Shown here piece after piece: positions 51,103-59,182 of a stretch of 64,000 nt of DNA. Within the stretch, counting starts at the first letter, position 1. Each line of letters begins with the position of its first letter. The position numbers were made by a program, and so were the translations under genes. The notes beneath the pieces were generated by a model that saw only the letters and a program-made list of their open reading frames with translations, ran no database searches and had not been told where the DNA came from. Source of the stretch: Streptomyces peucetius. GTDB taxonomy: Bacteria > Actinomycetota > Actinomycetes > Streptomycetales > Streptomycetaceae. Where the stretch lies: positions 5,146,001-5,210,000 of the forward strand of contig NZ_CP107567.1 of assembly GCF_025854275.1 (NCBI RefSeq), written 5' to 3'.

Positions 51103-52357
51103 GGGAGGGCTCCTCGAACTCCGTCTCGCGCCAGTCGTCCGGCAGCAGATGGTCCAGCACGTCGTCGACGGTCACGGCCCCGAGCAGCGCCCCGCTGTCG
51201 TCGACGACGGGCGCCGCCACCATGTTGTACGCGGCGAGGTGCTGGGTGACCGACCGCAGCGGAGCATCCGGCGACAGCGGCGGCAGATCGCTGTCCACGA
51301 TCGAGCTGACCAGGGTGAACGGCGGATCTCGCAGCAGCCGCTGGAAGTGCACCGTGCCCAGGTACTTGCCGGTGGGCGTCTCGTCGGGCGGCCGGCACAC
51401 GTACACCTGCGCGGCCAGCGCGGGGGACAGGTCCTCCTGGCGCACCCGGGCGAGCGCGTCGGCCACCGTGGAGTCGGGGCGCAGCACGATCGGCTCGGTC
51501 GTCATCAGCCCGCCCGCCGTGCGCTCCTCGTACGACAGCAGCCGCCTCACGTCCGCCGCCTCGTCGGGACGCATCAGGGCCAGCAGCCGTTCCTTGTCGT
51601 CCTCCGGCAGCTCCGACAGCAGGTCGGCCGCGTCGTCCGGGTCCATCGCCTCCAGGACGTCGGCGGCCCGCTCCTCCTTGAGCTTGCCGAGGATCTCCAC
51701 CTGGTCGTCGTCCGGGAGCTCCTCGAGAACGTCGGCGAGCCGGTCGTCGTCGAGGGCGGCCGCCACCTCGGCACGCCGCTTCGGCGAGAGATGGTGCAGC
51801 ACATTGGCGAGGTCGGCCGGCCGCAGCTGCTCGAAGGTGGCGAGCAGGCTCTCGGCGCCCTGACCGTGCTCCTCGAGCGAGAAGCCGGTGACCGCGGACC
51901 ACTCCAGTGTCAGCGTCTCCCCCCTGCGGCGCAGCGCGCCGGCCTTGCCCTTGCGTACGAAGACCTTGTCGATCTCCCAGTCGCGCCGGGCGGGCAGCTG
52001 CCGGATCGCCACATCGACGACGGTGACCTCCTCGCCGCTGTCCACCAGGCGGACCCGGCGGTCGAGCAGCTCGCCGATCACCAGCCGCTCGGTCGGCCGC
52101 TGCTCGAAGCGGCGCACGTTGAGCACGCCGGTCGTGATGACCTGTCCCGACTCGACGCCGGTGACCCGGGTCATCGGGAGAAAGATCCGCCGGCGGTTGT
52201 GGACCTCGACGACCAGACCCAGGAGCCGCGGCGGACGGCGCCCGACGCGCAGCATCGCCACCAGATCGCGTACGCGACCGACCTGATCTCCGTTGGGGTC
52301 GAAGACGGGCACGCCCGCGAGGTGCGAGACGAAGACCCGCGGAGCTGCCGCCGCCAT
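51095..52357 (-). CDS. Soluble PRC-barrel / MgtE_N / CBS-domain protein
   Basis: This 420-residue protein starts with a PRC-barrel-like domain (about 5-75), then an MgtE N-terminal superhelix (about 160-270, repeats such as RLADVLEELPDDD and AADLLSELPEDD) and a CBS pair (about 285-405, GGLMTTEPIVLRPD and SVTQHLAAYNMVAAPVV). The membrane channel of MgtE is absent, so this is a sensor or regulator of Mg2+ or adenylate state, not a transporter. Homologue: Rv1232c. It forms an overlapping pair with DUF1003, and corA lies 1.7 kb away. Confidence 0.85.
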   Translation of the reverse strand: MAAAAPRVFVSHLAGVPVFDPNGDQVGRVRDLVAMLRVGRRPPRLLGLVVEVHNRRRIFLPMTRVTGVESGQVITTGVLNVRRFEQRPTERLVIGELLDRRVRLVDSGEEVTVVDVAIRQLPARRDWEIDKVFVRKGKAGALRRRGETLTLEWSAVTGFSLEEHGQGAESLLATFEQLRPADLANVLHHLSPKRRAEVAAALDDDRLADVLEELPDDDQVEILGKLKEERAADVLEAMDPDDAADLLSELPEDDKERLLALMRPDEAADVRRLLSYEERTAGGLMTTEPIVLRPDSTVADALARVRQEDLSPALAAQVYVCRPPDETPTGKYLGTVHFQRLLRDPPFTLVSSIVDSDLPPLSPDAPLRSVTQHLAAYNMVAAPVVDDSGALLGAVTVDDVLDHLLPDDWRETEFEEPSHG

Positions 52358-52524
52358 TCACGCCCCTCTCTTATGCCCGGAAACACTGGCTTTGACGGGT
52401 TCAGGCTAGCCGGTACCGATCCGGGCCGCCCCCGGCTGACGTCCGTACGGCTGCCTGCGTAACGGTGCACCCCGCACGGGTACGCTGCGGTCTGCCATCC
52501 CCCAAGATGAGAGGCAGAGCGCTC

Positions 52525-53301
52525 GTGACTCCCCTCCTTCCGGCCGGCCGAGTGCGCCGGGCCGCGCTCTCGGCGGTGCTCTGTGCCGGGCTGGCCGTGG
52601 CTCTCACGGCGTGCGCAGAAGACCCGGACGCGGGGACCAACGGGATCGGGAAGCTCTCCGCCAAGGAGATCGAGACCAAGGCACGGGCGGCGGCCGACGC
52701 CGCGACCTCGGTACGCCTGTCGGGCACGCTCGTCAGCAAGGGCGGCACCTACAAACTGAACATGCGGCTCAAGCAGGACGGCGGCACCGGCTCCCTCACC
52801 TCCAAGGAGAACGCCTTCGAGCTGCTGAGGATCGGTGACACCCTCTTCCTGAAGGCCGACGCCGGCTTCTGGAGCCACGCGGACGGGGACGGCGGGAAGG
52901 AGCCGACCAAGTCCGACCTGAACGCGGCGAAGAAGCTCGCCGACAAGTATGTGAAGGTCCCGAAGGGGGACCCCTCGTACAAGCAGTTCCGCGGCTTCAC
53001 CGACATGGACGTGCTCCTCGACGGGCTGCTCGGGATGCAGGGCGAGCTCAGCAAGGGCGACCGGACCCGGGTCGGCGGCATCCGCACCATCAAGGTGACG
53101 GCGGGTGAGGGCGGCCGTGGCGGTGTCCTCGACGTGTCGCTGGAGGGCAAGCCGTATCCGCTCCAGTTCAAGCGGGCCGGAGGCGCGGGCGTGCTCACAC
53201 TGGGGGACTGGGACAAGGACTTCCCGCTGGCCGAGCCCGCGGCGGGCGAGACGGTCGACTACGGGAAGCAGCTGCCGAAGACGTCCCGGACGGACTCCTG
53301 A
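52525..53301 (+). CDS. Lipoprotein, LppX/LprG-like
   Basis: This protein has about 258 residues. The signal (VRRAALSAVLCAGLAVALTAC) ends in a lipobox at Cys30. The mature part (TSVRLSGTLVSKGGTYKLNMR, repeated beta strands) has the LolA-like half-barrel pattern of the LppX/LprAFG group, which carries lipids or lipoglycans between membrane and envelope. The start is GTG with GAGAGG 10 nt upstream; ATG 18 bases earlier is the alternative. It is divergent from the PRC/CBS gene; the 167-bp gap must hold two promoters. Confidence 0.75.
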   Translation: MTPLLPAGRVRRAALSAVLCAGLAVALTACAEDPDAGTNGIGKLSAKEIETKARAAADAATSVRLSGTLVSKGGTYKLNMRLKQDGGTGSLTSKENAFELLRIGDTLFLKADAGFWSHADGDGGKEPTKSDLNAAKKLADKYVKVPKGDPSYKQFRGFTDMDVLLDGLLGMQGELSKGDRTRVGGIRTIKVTAGEGGRGGVLDVSLEGKPYPLQFKRAGGAGVLTLGDWDKDFPLAEPAAGETVDYGKQLPKTSRTDS

Positions 53302-53412
53302 ACGACTGCCGGACATCGGAGCCGGGCTCGTGAACCCCTGAACCCCTGTGGGCGCATGCCGAAGCAGGCCGAGCCGGGCTTCCTGCCGAAGCGCGGCGGG
53401 TGGGGCCCCGGG

Positions 53413-53925
53413 TCAGCCGCGCCGCTTGCGGCGCTTCAGCAGCAGCCTCGGCAGCGCCGCCGGGACGGGCCGTCGGGTCGTCGCCGAGGTCGGCAGCGGC
53501 GCGGCCGCCAGGGAGCCGTCGGGCAGATCCGTGACCGCGTCGCGCGGCTCGAGCCGCAGCACCCGGCACTCGCGCGCCCAGCGCTCCGTCATCCGCTCGG
53601 CGTCCGGTGCGTTCAGCCGCTTGCCCTTGAGCTCGCCGACGGCCGCCTCCCACGCCTCGGAGTGCGGCGCGAGCTCACTGACGCGCGCCGACCACGCCAC
53701 CAGTCGACCGCCCTTGTCCTTGCTGCGCACGGTGACTTCGGCGTCGCCGCCGTCCGCGAGCCCCGGCAGCGGCTGCTCACCGGGCCCGTCGCCGACGATG
53801 TGCGCGGCACCCTCGTGCCACACGTGCCACAGGGCGCGTGCGGGGCCGTCGCCGCGCACCCAGATGAGGCCGGACTTCTTGGTGGCCTCCTCGACGAGCG
53901 CCCGGCGGAGCAGATGCGATGTCAT
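53413..53925 (-). CDS. Conserved protein of unknown function
   Basis: This 170-residue soluble protein has the segment KKSGLIWVRGDGPARALWHVWHEGAAHIVG (shown in parts: GLIWVRGD, ALWHVWHEGA) and then GGDAEVTVRSKDKGGRLVAW, a beta-rich pattern that recalls small FMN-binding split barrels without their clear motifs. The basic C-terminus is low complexity. ATG with only a weak AGG upstream. It converges on the lipoprotein gene. Confidence 0.6.
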   Translation of the reverse strand: MTSHLLRRALVEEATKKSGLIWVRGDGPARALWHVWHEGAAHIVGDGPGEQPLPGLADGGDAEVTVRSKDKGGRLVAWSARVSELAPHSEAWEAAVGELKGKRLNAPDAERMTERWARECRVLRLEPRDAVTDLPDGSLAAAPLPTSATTRRPVPAALPRLLLKRRKRRG

Positions 53926-54049
53926 GCGCGCAGCCTATCGACCCGGCGGCCGGCCGTGCCGCCCCGCTGCGGCAGGTGCTCCTGCTCCGGCCGCAGCGCC
54001 CGGGACGGCCCGGTGCGGTACGCCCCGCTGCGGGACGGCCCGTGCCGCC

Positions 54050-55165
54050 CTACAGCCAGCCGTTGCGCTTGAGGGTGCGGTGGATCGCGAAACAGACCAC
54101 CGCGATGCCGGTGAGCACCAGCGGATAGCCGTACTTCCACTGGAGCTCCGGCATGTGCTCGAAATTCATGCCGTAGATCCCGCAGACCGCCGTGGGCACG
54201 GCGATGATCGCCGCCCAGGACGTGATCTTGCGCATGTCCTCGTTCTGCGCGACCGTCGCCTGGGCCAGGTTGGCTTGGAGGATGGAGTTCAGCAGCTCGT
54301 CGAAGCCGATGACCTCCTCCTGCACCCGGGCGAGGTGGTCGGCGACGTCACGGAAGTACTTCTGGATGTCGGGGTCCACCAGCCGCATCGGCCGCTCGCT
54401 CAGCAGCTGCATCGGCCGCAGCAGCGGGGAGACGGCCCGCTTGAACTCCAGCACCTCGCGCTTGAGTTGGTAGATGCGTCCGGCGTCGCCGCCGCGCGTG
54501 CTGCCCTTGGCGGGTGCGGAGAAGACCTCGATCTCGACCTCGTCGATGTCGTCCTGCACGGCCTCCGCCACCGCGATGTAGCCGTCGACGACATGGTCCG
54601 CGATGGCGTGCAGCACCGCGGAGGGGCCCTTGGCGAGCAGTTCGGCGTCCTTCTGGAGGCTGTGCCGCAGCGCGCGCAGCGAGCCCTTGCCGCCGTGCCG
54701 CACCGTGATGACGAAGTCCCGGCCGGTGAAGCACATCACCTCGCCGGTCTCGACGACCTCGCTGGTCGCGGTCAGCTCGGCGTGCTCCACGTAGTGGATG
54801 GTCTTGAAGACCGTGAACAGCGTGTCGTCGTAGCGCTCCAGCTTCGGCCGCTGGTGGGCGTGGACCGCGTCCTCGACGGCCAGCGGGTGCAGCCCGAACT
54901 CGGCGGCGATGCCCGCGAATTCGGCCTCCGTCGGCTCGTGCAGTCCGATCCAGGCGAACCCGCCGCCCTCACGCACCCGCAGCATCGCCTCGTGCGGCGT
55001 GAGACAGGCGGTGCTCTCGAGGCGACGGCCGTCGCGGTAGACGGCGCAGTCGACGACCGCACTGGACGCCGAGGGGTCACGGGTCGTGTCGTAGCCGCTG
55101 TAGGGGGTGCTGCTCTTGCGCAGCGAGGGGCGGACCGCGGCGCGCAGGTCACGGATCATCGACAT
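54050..55165 (-). CDS. corA: CorA-family magnesium/cobalt transporter
   Basis: This 371-residue cytoplasmic-domain-plus-two-helix channel subunit forms pentamers that import Mg2+. The signature YGMNFEHMPE sits between the two C-terminal helices (WAAIIAVPTAVCGI and YGYPLVLTGIAVVCFAI). The N-terminal domain is the usual alpha/beta sensor with a long coiled helix. ATG with GAAGGAG; the frame is open further upstream but lacks a better site. It is preceded by a 450-bp gap. The mycobacterial locus ends with corA (Rv1239c) in the same order. Confidence 0.92.
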   Translation of the reverse strand: MSMIRDLRAAVRPSLRKSSTPYSGYDTTRDPSASSAVVDCAVYRDGRRLESTACLTPHEAMLRVREGGGFAWIGLHEPTEAEFAGIAAEFGLHPLAVEDAVHAHQRPKLERYDDTLFTVFKTIHYVEHAELTATSEVVETGEVMCFTGRDFVITVRHGGKGSLRALRHSLQKDAELLAKGPSAVLHAIADHVVDGYIAVAEAVQDDIDEVEIEVFSAPAKGSTRGGDAGRIYQLKREVLEFKRAVSPLLRPMQLLSERPMRLVDPDIQKYFRDVADHLARVQEEVIGFDELLNSILQANLAQATVAQNEDMRKITSWAAIIAVPTAVCGIYGMNFEHMPELQWKYGYPLVLTGIAVVCFAIHRTLKRNGWL

Positions 55166-55616
55166 GGCTGGCTCCTTCACGGAGAGGCCGTCGGCGGTGG
55201 CGTGGCACAGCCCGGAATGGGGACGTGAGACATACGTCCGCAAAGCGGGCGGCACCGCGGGGGCGCGGTGACGGCGTTCGCTACAGACAGGCAAAAACGA
55301 AGTGCTCGCGCTCTTCCGTCATGCGAAATGCCGTGGGGCCCCGTGCGGGAAAAGGCCTCAGCTCACCGAATCCGGCTCGTCGGGTCAGGACCGGCGAGAG
55401 GAAGGGTGCCGTGCGGAAGAGCTGCTGGTACTGCACGATCGACTTCGATCCACCGCAGCCTCACCTCCTCCGGCCGGTCCCCCATGAGGGACGACGTGTC
55501 GTCGGGACTCGAAGGCGTCGCTTCTGCGCGCCGTCCCGACCAGCGGCCAAGACTATCAGCCGACTACGGGTCAATCCCTGTGTTTGCCCGTTTCTTACGC
55601 GACCTATGCTCGCCAC
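55166..55616. other. Long intergenic gap upstream of corA and the SUFU-domain gene
   Basis: These 451 bp lie between two divergent genes and hold no gene I can support. On the corA side a leader of several hundred bases would be possible. I looked for an M-box magnesium riboswitch and found only a GGTGAGGCT word, not the rest of the consensus. On the SUFU side, TATGCT at 55605-55610 with TTGCCC 15 bp upstream forms a promoter whose start point falls on the ATG. Confidence 0.4.
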
Positions 55617-56213
55617 ATGGAAGATGTTCTCGCTCTCGTCGACGCCCGACTGCGCAGCGCCCTCGGCGAACCGGACGCGCGCGCCGCGGTGACCTTCCTC
55701 GGTACCGACCGTATCGAGGTGTTGCGCTTCCAGGACCGGGACGGCGGCAGGGACATCGTGCGATACGCCACTCTCGGCATGTCCGCGCATCCGATGACCG
55801 ACCCCACCGCGACCCTCGCCGACCGGGTGAAGGGCCCCCGCGCCGAACTGGTGCTCACCGTGCGGGCCGGGCTCGCGGACACCGACAAGGTGCTGCGCCC
55901 GCTTGCCGTGCTCGCGGCTTCGCCGCAGGTCGAGGGTGTGATCGTGGCGCCGGGCGCCTCGCTCGACGTGGGGGAGGCGCTGTGGCCCTCGGCGCCCTTC
56001 AGCTCGGTGCTGGTCGCGGAACCCGGCGGTCTGGTCGAGGATCTGGAACTGGACGGTCCCATGGACCCGGTGCGCTTCCTGCCGGTGCTGCCCATGACGT
56101 CGAACGAGGCGGCGTGGAAGAGGGTGCACGGTGCGGCGGAGCTTCAGGAACGGTGGCTGACGCACGGCACGGATCTGCGTGATCCGCTGCGCAGGTCCGT
56201 GCCGCTGGACTGA
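55617..56213 (+). CDS. Suppressor-of-fused (SUFU) domain protein
   Basis: This 198-residue protein of the SUFU-domain family (bacterial members are often immunity-like or unassigned) has family segments IEVLRFQDRDGGRDIVRYATLG, LVLTVRAGLADTDKVLRPLA and FLPVLPMTSNEAAWKRVHG (parts shown). No membrane segment. Role unknown in Streptomyces. The ATG has no ribosome site; TATGCT 6 bp upstream points to a leaderless mRNA. A toxin partner was looked for and not seen. Confidence 0.78.
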   Translation: MEDVLALVDARLRSALGEPDARAAVTFLGTDRIEVLRFQDRDGGRDIVRYATLGMSAHPMTDPTATLADRVKGPRAELVLTVRAGLADTDKVLRPLAVLAASPQVEGVIVAPGASLDVGEALWPSAPFSSVLVAEPGGLVEDLELDGPMDPVRFLPVLPMTSNEAAWKRVHGAAELQERWLTHGTDLRDPLRRSVPLD

Positions 56214-56395
56214 AGTCGAGCCCGGTCCCGGCCAGTTGGCGAAGGCGGCGACACCGCCCTCGCCCGTGTGACGGGGCTTCAGCTCCGCCGGCCCTGCGGC
56301 CGAGCGGGGAACGCCCGGCCCGCCTCGCGGGTCCCGCACCGGCGGCGGTCGCCCGTGCGGCAGCCGTCCCTGGCGGTTCGCACCCGGCCAAAGAA

Positions 56396-56410
56396 GTTAG
56401 ACGCGCTAAC
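56396..56410. promoter_or_regulatory. Inverted repeat GTTAG-N5-CTAAC
   Basis: A perfect 5-bp inverted repeat with a 5-bp spacer lies about 98 bp before the DUF6758 start, in a locally AT-rich patch. It has the half-site spacing of TetR- or MarR-type operators. The remaining gap 56214-56507 has no gene. Confidence 0.35.
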
Positions 56411-56507
56411 AAGTGCGATCGTCATCTACTCTTCGCGGGCCGGAGGCACGCTCCGGACGGGTGATCGTCCTTGACGCGGCGTCGGCCGGAGAGGACCGTT
56501 GGGCCTT

Positions 56508-57146
56508 ATGAGGGGCGAACCCAGTTGCCCGAAGTGCGGTGGCCGGGTGAGGGCGCCCGGTCTCTTCGCCGATTCCTGGCAGTGCGGTGTGCACGGTGCC
56601 GTGCACCCTCTCCAGCCGGTGATCCCGCCCAGTGTCGAAGCCCTCGGTGTCGTGGTGCACCGCGCTCGGGTCCCGGTGTGGATGCCCTGGCCACTGCCGG
56701 TCGGCTGGCTGTTCACGGGCGTTGCCTACGCGGGCGACGACCGCAGTGGCGGCCGCGCCACGGCGGTGGCGTGTTCGGGGCCGGGGCCGCTCGGCGGCAT
56801 CGGGGAATTGCTGCTGATCGCGGAGGAGCTGGGCGTCGGGCTCGGCTCCCGCTATGCCGGAATCGACGGACCCGACCCCGGGCCGCACATCGAGGTCGCC
56901 AAGCCGCCGCAGGCCAAGGTGCTCGCGGCCGGCCGGCCCACCCCGCTGTGGCATGTCAGCGGCGCGCCCGACGACCGTGCGGTGTTCGCGGGCGAGGCCC
57001 GCGGGCTGTGGCTGTGGGCCGTCGTCTGGCCGGAGCAGTCCGGGCTGCTGATGTACGACGAGCTCGTCCTCACCGACCTGCGGGACGCGGGGGCGGAGGT
57101 CGAACTGCTGCCGTGTGGGGCGCTGTCGCCGCGGCTCCTGTCGTAG
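56508..57146 (+). CDS. DUF6758 family protein
   Basis: This protein has about 212 residues. It opens with CPKCGGRVRAP and a following CGVHG, a CxxC/CxxH zinc-ribbon-like finger, then an alpha/beta body (PLPVGWLFTGVAYAGDD, GGIGELLLIAEELGVGLG). No catalytic motif. It is a lineage-wide Streptomyces protein of unknown role. ATG used; an in-frame TTG nine bases earlier has the better placed GGAGAGGA site and may be the real start. Confidence 0.8.
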   Translation: MRGEPSCPKCGGRVRAPGLFADSWQCGVHGAVHPLQPVIPPSVEALGVVVHRARVPVWMPWPLPVGWLFTGVAYAGDDRSGGRATAVACSGPGPLGGIGELLLIAEELGVGLGSRYAGIDGPDPGPHIEVAKPPQAKVLAAGRPTPLWHVSGAPDDRAVFAGEARGLWLWAVVWPEQSGLLMYDELVLTDLRDAGAEVELLPCGALSPRLLS

Positions 57147-57257
57147 CGGGGGCCCTGCCGCCTTCCGTCGCCGCTGCCGGGCGGCCGGGGGGTGCTTCCG
57201 CGGCGGTTATCCTGGGGTGTCCCCTTTTCCGCCCGCCGAGCCCCGGAGCCACGCGTC

Positions 57258-58121
57258 GTGCGCATCGATCTGCACACCCACTCCACGGCTTCGGACGGCA
57301 CGGACACCCCGGCGGAGCTCGTACGGAACGCGGCCGCGGCCGGCCTGGACGTCGTCGCGCTCACCGACCACGACACCACCCGCGGCCACGCGGAGGCGGC
57401 CGCCGCCGTCCCGGCCGGCGTGACTCTCGTCACGGGGGCCGAGCTCTCCTGCCGCCTCGAAGGCGTCGGTGTCCACATGCTCGCGTACCTCTTCGACGCA
57501 CAAGAGCCCGAGCTGCTGCGTGAGCGTGAGCTCGTACGCGACGACCGGGTGCCGCGCGCCCGGGCGATGGTCGGCAAGCTCCAGGAGCTCGGCGTGCCGG
57601 TCGAGTGGGCGCAGGTCGCCCGTATCGCCGGGGACGGCTCCGTCGGACGGCCCCACATCGCCGAGGCTCTCGTCGAACTCGGCGTGGTGCCCTCCGTCTC
57701 CGACGCGTTCACCCCTGAGTGGCTCGCCGACGGCGGCCGGGCGTACGTCGAGAAGCACGAACTCGATCCCTTCACCGCCGTCCGCCTGGTCAAGGCCGCC
57801 GGCGGGGTCACCGTCCTCGCCCATCCCCTCGCCGCCAAGCGCGGCCAGGTGGTGCCGGAGGCCGCCGTCGCCGAGCTCGCCGCCTGCGGCCTCGACGGCA
57901 TCGAGGCCGATCACATGGACCACGACGGGCCGGCGCGCGCCCGGCTGCGCGGCCTCGCGGCGGAACTCGGGCTGCTGACGACCGGTTCGAGCGACTACCA
58001 CGGCAGCCGCAAGACCTGCCGGCTCGGCGAGTACACCACCGACCCGGAGATCTACGGCGAGATCACCCGCCGCGCCACCGGCGCGTTCCCAGTGCCGGGC
58101 ACGGGCGGAGTCCGCCCGTAA
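57258..58121 (+). CDS. PHP-domain metal-dependent phosphoesterase
   Basis: This 287-residue PHP hydrolase has metal ligands in DLHTHSTASDG (4-14), LTDHDT, ELSC and SSDYHG. It is of the YciV/RNase AM and AMP/nucleotide phosphatase type, not a DNA polymerase part. Likely substrates are 5'-phosphate RNA ends or nucleotides, but the sequence does not decide. GTG with GGAG upstream; a longer open frame upstream is non-coding. It lies 48 bp before marC and may form an operon with it. Confidence 0.85.
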   Translation: MRIDLHTHSTASDGTDTPAELVRNAAAAGLDVVALTDHDTTRGHAEAAAAVPAGVTLVTGAELSCRLEGVGVHMLAYLFDAQEPELLRERELVRDDRVPRARAMVGKLQELGVPVEWAQVARIAGDGSVGRPHIAEALVELGVVPSVSDAFTPEWLADGGRAYVEKHELDPFTAVRLVKAAGGVTVLAHPLAAKRGQVVPEAAVAELAACGLDGIEADHMDHDGPARARLRGLAAELGLLTTGSSDYHGSRKTCRLGEYTTDPEIYGEITRRATGAFPVPGTGGVRP

Positions 58122-58169
58122 CCCTCGCCCGTCCACCTCGTACGACCCTCTTCCCGCAAGGCCCTCACT

Positions 58170-58775
58170 GTGTTCGACACTGCCGTTTTCGGCTCTCTCT
58201 TCCTGACCCTTTTTGTCATCATGGATCCCCCCGGGATCACGCCGATCTTCCTCGCCCTCACGTCCGGGCGCGCCACCAAGGTGCAGCGGCGGATGGCCTG
58301 GCAGGCCGTGGCGGTCGCCTTCGGTGTGATCACCGTCTTCGGCATCCTCGGCCAGCAGATCCTCGACTATCTGCATGTCTCCGTTCCGGCGCTGATGATC
58401 GCCGGGGGGCTGCTCCTGCTGCTGATCGCCCTCGACCTGCTCACGGGCAAGACCGACGAGCCCAAGCAGACCAAGGACGTCAATGTGGCGCTGGTGCCGC
58501 TGGGCATGCCGCTGCTGGCCGGCCCCGGTGCGATCGTCTCGGTGATCCTCGCCGTGCAGCACGCGGACGGGGCCGGTGAACAGGCCTCGGTGTGGGCGGC
58601 CATCGTGGCGATGCACGTCGTGCTCTGGCTGACGATGCGCTACTCGCTGGTGATCATCCGCCTGATCAAGGACGGCGGCGTGGTGCTGGTCACCCGGCTC
58701 GCGGGCATGATGCTCTCCGCGATCGCCGTGCAGCAGATCATCAACGGCGTCACGCAGGTGATCCAGGGCGCGTGA
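58170..58775 (+). CDS. MarC family (UPF0056) membrane protein
   Basis: This 201-residue protein has about six helices and the MarC motif FVIMDPPGITPIFLAL near the N-terminus. The family is of unknown function; the old multiple-antibiotic-resistance link has not held up. GTG with AAGG upstream. A terminator follows 19 bp after the stop codon. Confidence 0.85.
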   Translation: MFDTAVFGSLFLTLFVIMDPPGITPIFLALTSGRATKVQRRMAWQAVAVAFGVITVFGILGQQILDYLHVSVPALMIAGGLLLLLIALDLLTGKTDEPKQTKDVNVALVPLGMPLLAGPGAIVSVILAVQHADGAGEQASVWAAIVAMHVVLWLTMRYSLVIIRLIKDGGVVLVTRLAGMMLSAIAVQQIINGVTQVIQGA

Positions 58776-58794
58776 CCCGGGCGCCCATGCAATG

Positions 58795-58825
58795 CGCCCC
58801 CGTACGGATCGTCCGTACGGGGGCG
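58795..58825. terminator. Terminator after the marC gene
   Basis: CGCCCCCGTACGG at 58795-58807 pairs perfectly with 58813-58825 around a 5-nt loop. It also lies just past the convergent 51-residue gene. Confidence 0.85.
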
Positions 58826-58850
58826 TCGTGCTCCGGAGACTTCACAAGCG

Positions 58851-59006
58851 TTATGAAGCAGTGGTGGTGTCGGCGGGTCGGATGTAGATGCGCTGGCCGG
58901 TGTAGGCGGCCTGCTGCACGATCCGGTTGACGGAGGCGGCATCCACGACCGTGCTGTCCACGGCGGTGCCGTCGACGTCGTCCAGTCGCATGATCTCGAA
59001 GCGCAA
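58851..59006 (-). CDS. 51-residue conserved small protein
   Basis: This small acidic protein reads MRFEIMRLDDVDGTAVDST at the start and has a helical RIVQQAAYTGQRIYIRP segment. The start is TTG at 59004-59006 with AAGGGAG 6 nt upstream; an internal ATG five codons later lacks such a site. It is divergent from the NYN-domain gene and recurs in Streptomyces. Function unknown. It is an intact candidate for a small regulatory or partner protein. Confidence 0.72.
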   Translation of the reverse strand: MRFEIMRLDDVDGTAVDSTVVDAASVNRIVQQAAYTGQRIYIRPADTTTAS

Positions 59007-59182
59007 GGCTTCTCCCTTCGTCGTGATCCTCCTGCTGGAGAACTGATGGGCAGACGGGTGTCCCCGTCCCTGTACTACGTCTACAACGAGATGCATCTTG
59101 CAAACATTCCCTACGCTAAGGAAATTTTTCGGATGCCTAAGTACTGGCGAGTAGTGCTTCGGACACGGACAATGAGCCACGT

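Noticed and set aside
55440..55560. M-box (magnesium) riboswitch on the corA strand
   Set aside because: Only the GGTGAGGCT word fits; the conserved GACGCCAA and GGGUCAACAG segments and the full stem set are missing.
55617..56213. Treating the SUFU-domain protein as immunity for a neighbouring toxin
   Set aside because: No polymorphic toxin, WXG or RHS gene is adjacent; it is a stand-alone gene.
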